NCBI GenBank assembly: GCA_014155875.1
Contig: JACEFZ010022374.1
Span: forward strand, 124,001-188,000
Origin: Cepaea nemoralis
Taxonomy: Eukaryota; Mollusca; Gastropoda; Stylommatophora; Helicidae
DNA: 64,000 bases
Direction of reading: 5' to 3'
The notes below the pieces were generated by a model, which saw nothing but the letters and a program-made list of their open reading frames with translations, did not search any database and was not told the DNA's origin. The position numbers and the translations under genes were made by a program. The first letter of the stretch is position 1. Every line of letters begins with the position of its first letter. Of the stretch, positions 10,905-22,670 are shown piece by piece.

Positions 10905-12022
10905 AGGATGTACAACCAACTGGGAACTTTTCAACACATTAAATATTGTGTTAGACAGGGTTGTGTAGCAAATCTGTAGAATTTGTACAGCGAAATAATA
11001 ATGCGATCCATAAATAATATGCTGGAAATATCGGTTACTGAACATAATGTAAACAGTTTGCGTTTGGCTGACATAGTTTTTGCTGCTGAAAATGAGGCAG
11101 TTTAGAGACATGAAAGATATAATTGCGACATAAAGTGAAAACAAAGAACTTAGTCTGAATAATAGAAAAAAGATGTAATGGTAAAGATAGATAAAAATGG
11201 CTTCCCTAATACAACATCAGAGTGAGAGGAACGAATCCGAAGCAAGTCAATTTATTTCAGTATTTGAGTATTTTAACACCAGCAGATGGTAGATGTAATA
11301 AGGAAGATAAATATAAAATAGACCAGTCAAAGTTTCACAAGACGAAGAATTAATCTTTGTCAATCCATGTGGAAGAGAAACGTGCCTAATATCTATATTG
11401 AATCATTCCTTATGTGAGCAAGCGAATCATGGACAATTAGCAGATGAGTGAGGATTTATGTGAAAGCTGCAAAGATGTGGTTTTATAAAAGAATGATGAG
11501 AACACTGAGGGCGGATAAAAAGTTAGTTGCATATCATGTACAGGGCATTGCAATCAACCCCAGCATTGTTTGACAGTTTGTTATTCCTTGGTAAGTTAAC
11601 GTTCAGTAGTTTGCCATTTCTTTCTGAACACCGACACTCACACCATTGCATGGAAACCAACGCAAGGCAGTCTGCTGCCAAATCGCCCGCAATTGTCTTT
11701 TGAATGCGGTGTACGGGGTTACGAATTGCGCTCGTATAGAAAGAGGTGATTAAAAAATAATGAAAGCAGAAAACTCCAAAGAGACTGGTTACTTGTGTCA
11801 GAAGTAAATTGTCGATATTCGTCGGGCATGCCATGAGAGTACTTCGTGACAACGGGAAATGATTAGGGGAGGCGAGGCAGTGGACCCAAGAGAGAAATTG
11901 ATGGACAGTTTGACATCATGACATGGGGTAACGTCGGTATCAGTAATGATTGGCAGAACTCAAGACAGAAGGCGGTGGACAGACATTATCACCAACGCCA
12001 CAAGCTATGGATTAGAAGACTA
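10905..12022 (+). mobile_element. Decayed LINE, RT and C-terminal remnants
   Basis: Pieces in order on the plus strand: IKYCVRQGC (RT motif GVRQGC), LYSEIIMRSINNMLEIS, SLRLADIVFAAE (where YADDxVLxA belongs), KKDVMVKIDKNGFPNTTS, and KAAKMWFYKRMMRTLRADKK. After SINE A copy 3 the 3' end resumes with a GVTS-like tract and TDIITNATSYGL. It resembles LINE A in architecture but has many stops and is the oldest-looking LINE here. Confidence 0.6.
11521..11735 (-). mobile_element. SINE A, copy 3
   Basis: Reverse orientation: the 3' end gttgcatat..tgtacaggg lies on the left, then the body ttggtaagttaacgttcagtag and tttctgaacaccgacac, then the head gtacggggttacgaattgcg on the right. It lies inside the decayed LINE, which resumes after it. 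Confidence 0.8.
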
Positions 12023-12030
12023 ATCTCTAT

Positions 12031-12404
12031 CAATAAACACCTCTTAACACATACATAGTGGTACTTATGTAAATTATCAATATCTATTTTTACAGGTACA
12101 AATTATCGTAAGTTTACCTCCGTTAACTATAAAGGTGGGTCTTTTCTGGTAGCTAAATTGTTGCAGTCGCTTCAGTGCAGACATGTCTTTTATGGTTGTG
12201 TGCATCTTCCGCTTGCCTCGTGTTTGTTTACCAAGTTTTACCTCAAACGATCGATGGGCTATCATCTTCACCGCTGTACAATATCGAATGATATCACATA
12301 AGTAATAAATTCACACAAGGACCTAATATTGATTGGATATATTTAGAGAATCAATACCATTAAGAAGATATGCGATCAACAGAACACAATAAGAGCATCG
12401 GTGC
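12031..12404. other. No recognisable feature
   Basis: AT-rich. A 64-codon minus-strand frame (12077-12271) has no family resemblance that I can see and is not called as a gene. Confidence 0.5.
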
Positions 12405-12632
12405 CACGAAGCAAAGTTATGGACTCGGTTCGTAATCCCGCCTACCCCCGTTCAAAACACAGCCGCGCGCGATTTGGCGGCAGACCACGTTGCACTGGGT
12501 TTTAACCAATTGGTATAGGAGAGGGTCGTTCAGAAAGCAATGGCAAACTACTGAACGTAAACTTGCCAAGAAATCAACAACAGTAGTAAAATGCTAGTGT
12601 TGACAGCGATATCCTGTAAAAAAAAAAAAAAA
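12405..12632 (+). mobile_element. SINE A, copy 4
   Basis: Head remnant gttatggactcggttcgtaat, B-box region gttcaaaac, body ggtcgttcagaaagcaatgg and aactactgaacgtaaacttgc, end gttgacagcgatatcctgt followed by a run of A. An A-rich tail agrees with retroposition. Confidence 0.8.
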
Positions 12633-12839
12633 AACTCCTGGATATCCAGGTCAATTAAATAATTTTTTTTTTTTTATATCCGGGTAGCTTATACTGCATT
12701 GCATGTTAAAATATTCTAACCAGATTTCTTTAGTTAGTTCAGACCAAACATAGAAGATATAACACACTGTGCGTTGTCTTATTCAGGCGAGCAGTCCCTG
12801 ATCACGCAGGGTGCTTTCCATGGGGTCAAGTTCAAGTCA

Positions 12840-13140
12840 GATACGAAGGTCAGCATAGACAAATGGATCAGAGCGCTCGCTCTTAAACTTCTAGTGTGCT
12901 GATGACGAGGTAGCGGGTTTATCCCCTATACCGTTTGGTTGGACTTAATGTCCTGGGTTAATGTCCGTTGACTTCTCGCCCTTGACTTGGGGTACGTAAA
13001 TTACAAGTACCCCTGAAGTCGGAATGGGTTCCCGAGATGGCGACGGACACTGGTAATAAGGAAAGCTAGCCCATTCGCAAAACATCAGTCCATCGTGGAC
13101 TACACTTGAGTTCAAAGCGAGCGAAGGAAAAAAAAAGTAA
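12840..13140 (+). mobile_element. SINE E, copy 1 (tRNA-headed)
   Basis: tRNA-like head: A box tggatcagagcgctcgctc (about 12861), B box gcgggtttatccc (about 12912). The body includes gacttctcgcccttgac, acccctgaagtcgg, gacactggtaataaggaaag and gagttcaaagcgag, ending in an A-run. The second half is found in reverse at 60505-60705, which supports a dispersed family. The left boundary is approximate. Confidence 0.7.
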
Positions 13141-13442
13141 TATACAATTGAGACTTCTTTGTAGTGTATAGTAAATGTTGTTTGTTCTTGTTTGTTCTGC
13201 AGTACGTTAATATATTAGTCTCTACTTATTGGTGGCTATTGAAGATAATATTGATCCGAGGTTGTTACACTTCTTCTGATCCCGCTATATTGTATCAAAT
13301 ACTTTGCCTTCTCTGATAAGTACGACAATAGGTCCCGCGTGCAAGATTCCCCCGTTAACGATCCCTTGCAGTTGGACATTTTCAGGAGTAGGCCATGACT
13401 TGAACCTTCTGTGGCAAATTTCAAACAATTAGGAAATCTACA
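13141..13442. other. No recognisable feature
   Basis: No coding potential or repeat match apparent. It separates two tRNA-headed repeats. Confidence 0.45.
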
Positions 13443-13565
13443 TGTGGTAGCGCGGTAGCATAGTCGTTGTGTCACTTGTTTTCCACACTTGCTCGCGTTC
13501 AATCCCCAACGACATGATTTTGTTTTAATCCACGCGTAAGGCTCGGGGTGAACCCAGCCTCAAGA
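13443..13565 (+). mobile_element. tRNA-like SINE head (type F)
   Basis: tggtagcgcggtagcatagt has A-box character and gcgttcaatcccca is a good B box, spaced about 45 nt apart as in tRNA-derived Pol III promoters. About 60 nt of body follows. No second copy was seen here, so family status is inferred. Confidence 0.5.
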
Positions 13566-13654
13566 AATGGGTAGCAGATCATTTTCAAAATATTCTAGGA
13601 AATGTCTAGCAAGGCAAGGTGGAGAGGAGGGAAACTGGCCACCACACTTCATTA

Positions 13655-14053
13655 TACGGGGCGTCCGTAAAGTCTAGACACATAGGGTATTTGGATATTT
13701 TTCATTTAATTCAAATGAAATATAAAATTCAAAATTATTACCAGATTGTTTGCCTCAACAGATTAAGCATGGCTTTATCAAAGGAAGAACTAGTTGAGGT
13801 GGTTCTTTTTCTGGGGCATGCTAAAGGAGAAAGTGTACTCATCAAAAATCACAGATCCAATACACTTGACTCAACGAATAAAGAGTGAATGTACCAAAAT
13901 TGGAAGCAATGTGGATTTATTGCATCGAGTTCACGAAAATTGTGTGAAAGGCATCAATATTTGCATTGTAAATTATGGAAATCATATTGAAGATGTTATT
14001 TGAATAAAAATTGTATTTTAACCCATGTGTCCAGACTTTACGGACACCCTGTA
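13655..14053 (+). mobile_element. Tc1/mariner-type MITE with transposase remnants
   Basis: Terminal inverted repeats of about 36 bp: the left begins tacggggcgtccgtaaagtc, and the right, reversed, reads tacagggtgtccgtaaagtc. Both continue into tggacacatgggt-like sequence. TA flanks both sides (13653-13654 and 14054-14055). Two short coding remnants survive: MALSKEELVEVVLF, like the first helix of IS630/mariner-type transposases, and RVHENCVKGINICIVNYGNH, like their extreme C-terminus. The DDE core is missing, so this is an internally deleted derivative. Confidence 0.85.
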
Positions 14054-14189
14054 TAGTGACCTAGAATACGTGAAGGTAATACTTCACACCCCAGTCACAA
14101 TATCTGCCATGTGAGTCATCACGAAGTACCTTGCCGACTGACGTGAGTGATATTGTTTCTCCACACCTTGCGATCTCCAGTAGCATGTA

Positions 14190-14560
14190 TCACTGCGTGT
14201 GGTGACTCCCTTCAGTGCCATGGCACAAGATTATCAAGAATTTTATTTTGCTGCCTACCTCTGTTCCTCTTTCCAAAACTATGTATAAATAGTCACATGT
14301 TCTAGTATGTTTCTGTTTCGTTTTCATAAGGTGGCCCAAAAATGAAGACTTTCTTTTTGGTGTTTGTGATAAATTGTCTTGACCTCCATCAAAATGTCCA
14401 GATTTCTCATTCTGGTTGACCAAGGAATTTTTTTTTTTCAGCATTCGACTATAACACCACATCCCCAAATTTCCCGGGAATGTTTTCGCTTGTTTACTAA
14501 TTGTCCTGGATACGAAGCCATATGTTAGATTTACTTCTGTGTTAACATGCAAGAATTATT
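14190..14560 (-). mobile_element. Decayed LINE C-terminal remnant
   Basis: Minus-strand translation includes GMWCYSRMLKKKNSLVNQNE and, later, TPKRKSSFLGHLMK, the order of the MWFLRKMQRIPW..RRRQSQFFGHVMR pattern seen in LINE A. Frame and spacing are degraded. Confidence 0.5.
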
Positions 14561-15060
14561 TTTGAGACGTTCAATGACAAGGATTTAGTGCATAACATTT
14601 CATAGAATGCAATTTTGACAGCAGATAGAACAAACTATGACTACCTGAAATTAACAAACAATTTAGATTCAATAACACTTATAGATGTTTCGTGTACATC
14701 ACATCGGCCATACCTACCTTATTCTCAGCAAACTGTCATTCCTTATTACCACAAAAGCCTAGACTCGGGGAGGTATGAATCGTATGTATCAAGTTATTTT
14801 AATTTCTTGGTGCTTTATGTAATACTGTAGTCGGATCTTATATATGAGTGCATGAAATAAATATAAATGTTAGATTTCTAACGCAAGAGGCTACGTTAGA
14901 CTGACTGTATGACCAGATTTTCCCATTATGACCGTTTTATAACACACGGCAGATTATTATTTGTAAGGGTCGCTGTGGATCAATATATTTTTCTGGAAAG
15001 TGGCGTTCAAAGTATTTCTTGGAACATATTACAGAAAACAAACTGTTGATTACAGTTATC
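14561..15060. other. No recognisable feature
   Basis: AT-rich. A 71-codon plus-strand frame (14615-14830) has no recognisable motif and is probably fortuitous. Confidence 0.45.
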
Positions 15061-15084
15061 TGTTGATTACAGCTATCTATCGAT

Positions 15085-15091
15085 CGACCGA

Positions 15092-15144
<53 letters not shown>

Positions 15145-15267
15145 GCATGTCTATCTCTGTCTGTCTATTTACATGTCTGTCAGTATGCCGGTCTGTTTGT
15201 TTATCTATCTATCTACATGTCTTTATGTCTGTCTGTTTGTCTATCTATCTATATATCGATCGATTGC

Positions 15268-15336
<69 letters not shown>

Positions 15337-15610
15337 TACAGAGCGATCGATCCATCGATCTGTCTGTCTGACTGTCTGTCCATGTTTATGTCTGCCTGTC
15401 TGTCTGATAAATTATGTCTGTCTATCTCTGTCTGTATATATGTCTATGTGTCTGTCTGTCTATGTGTATGTATGTCTGTCTGTCTGTCTGACTGCCTGCC
15501 TGCCTGCCTGCCTGTCTATATAACTACATGTCTGTCCGTTCGTCCGTCCGTCCTTCCGTCTGTCTGTCTGTCCGTCCGTCCGTCTGTCTATCTATCTATT
15601 TACTTATCTA
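15085..15610. repeat. (CTGT)n / (ACAG)n inverted microsatellite array
   Basis: (CTGT)n at 15093-15143, then its complement (CAGA)n at 15267-15336, then CTGT-rich sequence again to about 15600 with CCTG and CCGT variants. gatcgatcg-type palindromes flank the middle block. The complementary arms could form a large hairpin. Confidence 0.97.
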
Positions 15611-15630
15611 CATGTCTGCATGCAAACAAA

Positions 15631-15653
15631 CGAGTGTGTGTGTGCGCGCGCGC

Positions 15654-15684
<31 letters not shown>
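15631..15684. repeat. (GT)n microsatellite
   Basis: GT repeat interrupted by a GCGCGCGC tract at about 15644. Confidence 0.97.
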
Positions 15685-15686
<2 letters not shown>

Positions 15687-15744
15687 CCGCATGCATACAC
15701 ACTTAGTCGGTGCTTGCTCTTTTGTATTTTCCCATTATTTCAAT

Positions 15745-15815
15745 GTTTCACAACGGGAACTCATCGCCTCACGACGGGAACTCACTGTTTCACAACGGGA
15801 ACACATCTGTATGAC
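15745..15815. repeat. Three-unit tandem repeat
   Basis: ttcacaacgggaactcatc, cctcacgacgggaactcac and tttcacaacgggaacacat follow one another with a period of about 21 bp. Confidence 0.8.
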
Positions 15816-16003
15816 AACAGGTGTCGAATAAGAACAGGGCCCCATACAACATGAGTATATAATTCCCTGTCTAGTTTGTTTGCGGGATTTCCAGAGCTAA
15901 TAGATTCTTGGAAACACAAAGATCGGAATTTCCCGATCAAGACTCATTCTTTTTTTATACGATATGTATAGATGAGGGTTAGGCAAACTTTGTGTGTGTA
16001 AGG

Positions 16004-16504
16004 CAGTGTTTCCCAACGTGGGGCCCACGCCCCACAGGGGGGCAATTCGATTGTTAAGGGGGGCAATTCGAAAATGGAAGAAATCGGCTGAATATAACAA
16101 AACGGGGAGACTTGAGACTGAAGTTAACTAAATTGGAACCTGACATAAGATCTCTTTGCAGCAAGCATCAAGCGCAAGGATCTCACTAAATGTAAATAAT
16201 AAATAATTACTAATAATTAAAATAATATAGAAAAATCTTTCATTAAAATCATTTTGTACTTGAATTTCAGTTCTCCATTATATGTTTTGAAAATTTACTT
16301 ACTGTGTTTGCTCAATAATTACCTAGTGATTTCTTCCTAAAACCTATCATTCAAGTTTCTTTAGTGAAAATTTCAATTTTTGAATATTAAAAATAATGTA
16401 TATGTTGAGGGGGGGGGGGGGGGGGTGGGGGGAGGGGAGGGGGGCAATATGAATTTTAGAAAGGCTTAAGTGGGGCATGGCACAAAAAAGGTTGGGAAAC
16501 ACTG
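16004..16504. mobile_element. hAT MITE, copy 1
   Basis: Starts cagtgtttcccaac and ends gttgggaaacactg, a perfect 14-bp terminal inverted repeat. The flanks are gtgtaagg (15996-16003) and gtgtaggg (16505-16512), an 8-bp target duplication with one change, as expected for hAT. Internal sequence is AT-rich with a poly-G tract at about 16410-16440. It interrupts hAT element 1 close to that element's left end; the uninterrupted order is seen at 26559 and 56514. Confidence 0.93.
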
Positions 16505-16796
16505 GTGTAGGGTCACATTTAATAATTTAAAGCTATTGGGGGGGGGGGGTGCATATATATTATGTCCACTTTGTTTACAGCAACCTATCACAATAAGTAA
16601 TTATGAATTACTTATAGGTTATTGAACAGTATAAATAATTAATTATTGCAATTTTATTTTACTTATACCCCTATACATTATATTTTACAATATGGACAAA
16701 ACTTTCACTAATTTGTTAACAAGATTTTACAAATTTTTTTATTATAATAATTTTTGTTTGTTATCTCTCAGTGGCTTTAATTTAGACACAAACCGA

Positions 16797-18706
16797 CTAA
16801 ATTGTCACTATAAATGTTGATTTCCAATGAGATGTATGTGACTGCTTGCAATTTTTGACTATACTCTTGAAATCTGGAGCAAGTTTACTTATTGAAATTC
16901 GCATGACAGCATGCAATAAATACCTATTCTTAAATTTGTTGATCTTCAAGCAAGAAAATTTTTGTTCGCAAATGTATGTTGATCCAAACAATGATAAAGG
17001 TTTAGCTGCAAAGTTTTTCAAGTTGGGAAATGATTCTTCTGATAAAGATCCATAGAAATCCAGCAAACCATCTGACTTGGATTTCTCTTTCAGGTCATGA
17101 TCTGCTTGTAAGTCAAGCAGCTCCAACTGTATGCTCTCTGTGGCTGTATCAGCTTCTGCACTTAAAGGGGAACTGAGAATATTGAACTGTGGCTCTAAGT
17201 TCTTGTAATCTTGGAATCTCCTTCCAAATTCTTCAGTCAATGCATCTAACTGGGCTTTGTACTTTTCAGTCATTTCACCAGAAATGGTTTCTTGTTTCAG
17301 CAAAGGGAAGTGACAAAACCTGTTTTCATTTCCTTGTCTGAAGAACAGTGAGAGGTTTGCCTGAAATCATTTTACTTATACATACAATTCGTGTGGAAAC
17401 ACACCATAGCCCTGAAGCTTGACATTCAGTTCAGTTAACTTTTCCATAATTTCAATGGCAAATATAAAGTCTAACTTTCACTCTTTATTGACGAATTAGT
17501 ATCAAAGTCACATTCAATGCCTTTCATCTCTAGGAACATCACTATTTCTTCTCTGAGGTCCCACACTCGCCTCAACACCTTGCCGAGACTCAGCCATCGA
17601 ACACTGGTGTGGTACAGGTCGTCGGAATCTTCAGTTTCCAAATCGTCAAATAATGCCATGAAATGTGTGTGATTAAATCCTCTTGATCTGATGAGGCTGA
17701 TGACACTGACAACTCGGTCAATAACATGCTTGATATTCAAAGCAGTTTTGCACAGACTTTCTTGATGGAACACACAGTAAAGTTGTAATAAAGTGTGGTC
17801 AGGATATTCTACTTTAATCTTATCACTTATCAACTCTACCAGACCTAAATTTTTTTCCAGTCAAAGCACGAGCTTCGCCAGTTGTAACACTTGCCATCTT
17901 GTTCCAAGCCAACCCAGTACTTTCAATGCAGTTAGTAACAGCATTGAATATATCATGGCCTGTGGTTGTGTCTTTGAGTGACTCAACACTTAGTAACTCT
18001 TCAGTGAGTTTGAAAGAAGTGTTTAATCCACATATAAATATCAATAATTGGGCAGTATCATGTACATCGGTACTCTCATCCAATGCAAGAGAGTACCACA
18101 AACTCTGTTTACTTGCATCTTGAAGTTCAGCATAAAATTGGCGCGTATCTTGTCAACACGTCTAATCACAGTTCTCCTTGATAAAGCATTGTTGCCAAAT
18201 TTATTTGTTTGTTTATTTGTTAGTTTTTTTTTTTTTTTTTTTTTTTTTTGGGGGGGGGGGGGGGTTTGGTTTTTTGGGGAGGGGGGTGGAGGGAGGTGGG
18301 CCTGGACACATAATGTTTGCTGCTTCTAGAAAACATTCCTTGATGAACTCGCCATCAGAAAATGGCTTCTTCTGTTTTACAATTATGTATGCCAACACAA
18401 GATTAGCTTCTGTTGCAGCATCTTGAATTGAAGACTGTTTAGTGAAAACAGTTTTCTGTTTCCCCAAATGTTTCTCCAACTCCAGGTATTTCCTTTCCCT
18501 CTCTTTGGTTGTTAAATTGTATCCGAAATCGGAATGTTTTGTTTGATGTCTTTTTAAATTGTACTCCTCGAAGGCAGCCACTGACTCACGACACAATCAA
18601 CAAACTGATTTGCTATTAACTTTTATCAAACAGTACTTAGTCGTCCATTCATCATTAAATATGCGGCATTCATCTTCAATCTTACGTTTTTTAGTGACAC
18701 TCCTTT
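16797..18706 (-). pseudogene. hAT transposase pseudogene (GTF2IRD2/ZBED-like)
   Basis: Minus-strand pieces in correct order: KKRKIEDE..FNDEWTTKYCLI and YNLKRHQTKH (N-terminal zinc-finger-like part, about 18700-18540); SLALDESTDVHDTAQLLIF (first catalytic Asp region); TTGEARALTGKK, where the family usually has a second Asp; LYCVFHQESLCKTAL; YHTSVRWLSLGKVL; and the C-terminal dimerisation region FGSTYICEQKFSCLKINKF. Frameshifts, stops and a T/G homopolymer insertion (18225-18263) break it. It would have cut and pasted hAT DNA in the nucleus; now inactive. Confidence 0.85.
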
Positions 18707-18906
18707 TTTAAAGACAATTCTAATAAGTTAGAAGTTTACATAACTTTTAAAAGGAAATTAAACAAAACTTACTTCCGGCTCTGTGTGAAAATTAAATACA
18801 TGTATTCGGAAAACAAGAAGTAAACTCGGAATAAATTTCAGAAATATATCAAGACTACTATAACAAATAAATTAATTTGAACATTGTAAATGTGGAAATA
18901 ATTTAT

Positions 18907-19111
18907 TATTTAGTTTAACCGATGGATCAACATCACGGCACACGGGTGTAACCCATAAGTGCTCAGTTCTCCTCCTAATTCAAACCTAAGTCTGGAGAAA
19001 CTCAGCTCAGTGCACGAACTCCGTAGCACCGGCGAGGATCCTGAAATAGTTTGGGTAGAGTGTTAACTCGAGATTTTGCCCAGGCAGCGCCGTTAGGCTA
19101 CCCTTTCTCGA
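18907..19111 (-). mobile_element. SINE B, copy 1
   Basis: A perfect 13-bp target duplication, ggaaataatttat, lies at 18894-18906 and 19112-19124. Read in reverse: head gtagcctaacggcgctgcc (A-box-like), weak B box, central gctacggagttcgtgc, then ctgagtttctccagac, ttatgggttacacc and tgatgttgatccatc, ending in a taaactaaa-type tail. A second copy is at 46131-46329. Confidence 0.92.
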
Positions 19112-19457
19112 GGAAATAATTTATAACAGCAACAAACTTTTAAATTTAATATTTTCTCGCAAAATAAATCATTTTATTCACCGGAGAAATATCTGTTTTC
19201 AAAATATCATCCTTATTAAATGTTTACATGTCAATAAATATTTCTCTATATTAAAATCGACAAAATGCATATTTTAGCAATACATTACGAAGGTCGAGGA
19301 CTGTTTACAAAAATAGAAAATTGGAAAGAAATGTTATCCAAAATGTTAAAACATTCATAACGGTACATAAAATTCTGTAAAATTCAACAAAATAACAACA
19401 ACGAAGTAAAAAAAATGTATTTCTAAATTCCCGCAGGCTGTAGTTTTTCCACCCCTG

Positions 19458-19674
19458 GCATGAGAGAGATGACGATTAATAAGCGAAGTGAGCAGGACAA
19501 AACCTGGTCTGGCACAGTCAAGGCCTGCATGCACTTATTTTCGCACTGGCGAACGGCCGTGCAGGTGTATGCGGTTTATGTAGACAAATATTATGTTTAG
19601 AGGAAATGTCATTTATGTTTGTAAATTTCATTCATTCATTTTAAACAATTACAATTAGTCCCCACGCCCCAATC

Positions 19675-19760
<86 letters not shown>

Positions 19761-19789
19761 AAATGCTGGTGCAATTACGTTTGCATAGA
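19458..19789. repeat. Spacer with (TC)n microsatellite
   Basis: A pure TC repeat runs from about 19674 to 19757. The rest shows no gene. Confidence 0.9.
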
Positions 19790-21635
19790 TAATATTTAAT
19801 ATGTAATTATATTATAGTAATGCCTTGATTGATCACTACAGATATTAATACTTGTGTTCAAGCATTCTGCAGATTTACTAGATATCTAACAGAAAACCAC
19901 CTAGATAGGCAAAATGTCAAATTAGTGCACAAAAGAATTCAGGAACTTACTAATAAAAGAACAAGTACATCAACAGGCTGTCTAAAAACTAAAGATGGCA
20001 AAATCATAATAGAAAAAGATCAGATTCTACATGTATGGGCAGATCATGTGAAAAACCTTTATAATGATAACAGAGAGGAACAGTATGATATTAGATTTAA
20101 TAATGAAGGACCACCAATTTTGAAGATGGAGGCTTGAAATGTTCTTAAGCATATGAAAGCTGGCAAGGCTCCCGGTGCAGATAACATCACAACAGAAATG
20201 ATTAAAGCTTTAGAAGAATTTGGACTAGAGCAAGTCATCAGACTGCTGAACACATTGTATGATCCTGGAGATATACCTTCTGAATTATGTAACTCTGAAT
20301 TTATTGCAATCCCAAAGAAATCAGGTGTCTTGGAATGTGATCAACATAGAACAATTAGTATAATGAGTCACATCAGAAAGATTTTGCTACAGGAATAGCA
20401 AAGAGTAAGGAAGACAATACAACCTGAAATAGGGGAAGAACAATGTGGATTTGTAGAAGGAAAGGGTACAGTAAATGCTGTGTATATGCTCCGAACAGTT
20501 ATTGAACTTGCTATAGAAGTAAACAAGGATATACGTCTTTGCTTTATTGACTACACAAAGGCTTTTGATAGAGTTAGACATGTCAACATGGTGGATATGC
20601 TTGCAGATCTACAAATTGATGGGAATGACATTAAACTTATAAAAAACATATATTGGAAACAAGCTGCCATAAGGATTGATAATGAAATGGGACAATATCA
20701 ACCTATTAAGAGAGGTGTTAGGCAGGGATGTGTAATGTCTCCAGATCTTTTTTCCCTATACAGTAAAAATATTTTCAGAAATGTAGAAGATATAAATGGA
20801 ATCAGCATTGGATAACGAAACATCAATAACATTAGATATGCAGATGATACAGTATTGATTGCAGACAATGCACAGGATCTGCAACAATTAGTAGACGCGG
20901 TTGTTGTCCACAGTGAGCAGCTGGGATTGGAATTAAATTGTAAAAAGACACAGGTTATGGTCGTCACTAGGAAGAATGAAGTATCACAATGTAATATACA
21001 AGTAAATATGAATATTCTTCAACAAATGAATCGTTACAATTATCTCGGAACAGTCATAACATCTGATGGTAGATGCCTTGAAGAGATTAGAACAAGAATC
21101 GCCATGGCGAAAGTAGCCTTTAGCAAGATGAAAAACATTCTGACTAATAAAAAGATGTCAACTGAAACGAGAAAAAGAGTGTTGAGGGGATACATAGAGC
21201 GTGTTCTTTTGTATGGATGTGAAACTTGGACAATGTGCAGTCAAGCTGAAAAAAATCTGATGGCTGCAGAAATGTGGTTTCTGAGGAAAATGCAAAGAAT
21301 ACCATGGACAGATAGAAAAACCAATGACCAAGTACTACAGGAGACAAATGAAAATCGTAAACTGATTAGAGAAATTTAGAATGTAGATAGTCAACATTTT
21401 TTTGGACATGTCATAAGAAGAAATGGGTTGGAGAACTTAGTGACAACTGGCAAGATCGAAGGGTACAGACCAAGAGGAAGACCGAGAGAAAAATACCTGG
21501 ATGGCTTGACCACATGGCATGGACGAGACAGGAACACTGAGCTGATCCTCGACTCTGGTGATCGAGTGAAATGGCGAGTCATGATCGCCCACGCTTTCTG
21601 GCATGGCACATGATTTATTGATTGATTGATTGAGG
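19790..21635 (+). pseudogene. LINE A reverse transcriptase (RTE-like), longest copy
   Basis: One frame runs the whole way with four in-frame stops (about 20135, 20396, 20813, 21377). RT motifs in order: GKAPGADNITTEM, EQCGFVEGKGT, FIDYTKAFDRV, GVRQGCVMSPDLF, RYADDTVLIA (catalytic YADD, about 20837-20848), LELNCKKTQVM and YNYLGTVITSDG. After the RT come ETWTMCSQAEKNLMAAEMW, RKMQRIPWTDRKTNDQVL, FFGHVIRRNGL and the end DSGDRVKWR..WHGT. A (TTGA)n tail follows. No endonuclease domain is present, so the copy is 5'-truncated. The tail and C-terminus fit the RTE group; clade inferred, not tested. Confidence 0.85.
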
Positions 21636-22099
21636 CAATAAGTAGGGGATATAAACATATAATATTATTACAAGGGAGATTATTAGAATTTTAGAAAGAA
21701 AATTGGTTAACTTGTATAATATCATTAACAAACCATAATTCTCTTAACTTTTCTTATTGAAATAAAGGAGCTAAAGTCTGAGTCAGAAATTGTAATTTAT
21801 AGCAAAAGGCTTTCAGTTTTCTTAAAGAAATTGTAATTAATGTTTATATAATTACATTTTATAATCAACTTTTTACATTTTACATTTATATTTAATTATT
21901 AACAGTAATTTTTGTGTGTAATATATTCGTTTTGTACTACTCCAGCATATACATTTCTTTTCGTTTCGAGGCTAATCTTCAGATGCTCTTTTATCAATAA
22001 TGATTCTCGTATATTCTACGTCTTGAAAATCGTTAGACTCTTGGCGAATCTCCGCTTGAGTTGTCTTGCCGGAATGAATTATGTATAGGTGAAGTCTTG
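21636..22099. other. AT-rich spacer shared by both duplication copies
   Basis: No gene. It has the same sequence as 51640-52040 apart from point changes and small indels. Confidence 0.6.
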
Positions 22100-22670
22100 T
22101 TGATGTTTCTAGACGTCTGCCATGGTTATTATTTTTTTTTTTTGACAGATCCTTTCCGATGTAATCTGAAGAAGGTTGGATGTTGTTATGGGACCCCGTC
22201 ACGTCATCCTTTTTTTTTTAAAGGGGGGTGGGGGGGGGGGGGGGGGTTGCTCAACTATCTACCTGCGAGAGTTATTTTTCCGTTGTGTATTGACTTTAAC
22301 TATGTAGTATATACACTATTTGATGTATATTGTATAACATTGGTGTTGTTACCCGTATCCATGTATCTACTGTGTTCGCCAGGAAGGAGGCGCTGGAACC
22401 TCTTGCCCCGGGTAGATTGGGCCCGTTAGCTATTACAGCGGCCAATCTAGGAGATGGAAAACTCCGATTATAAACCTCCAAGTTAAAGGTGTACCGACGT
22501 GCCGAGGACTAAATGGCCACGGGTGAGTTGGTCGGGAACGTGGAACGTCTGGTATGCGGGTGGGGCGGCGCCAGGCGTATGGACTCCTAAGAGACATCCC
22601 CTGCCCCTTCCCTAGCAGGCAGGCTCTACTAGGGTGATCGATTATATCCTGCCGTCATATCTAACCAACT

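Larger units (their letters stand above)
15974..19457 (-). mobile_element. hAT element 1 (ZBED/GTF2IRD2-type)
   Basis: The left terminus agggttaggcaaactttg matches cagggttgagcaaact at the ends of the two other copies (26559, 56514). The proposed right terminus at 19434-19457, reversed, reads caggggtggaaaaactac. It encloses the minus-strand transposase relic. A hAT MITE (16004-16504) and a SINE (18907-19111) are inserted in it. Expected 8-bp flanking duplications are no longer clear, so the outer ends are inferred from terminal similarity. Confidence 0.7.

Noticed and set aside
13619..13888. 89-codon frame starting before the MITE
   Set aside because: It begins outside the element and reads through its TIR; only the inner 30-40 codons resemble transposase.
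15966..19465. 8-bp target duplication for hAT element 1
   Set aside because: gtatagat and gcatgaga share too few bases; outer ends rest on terminal similarity only.
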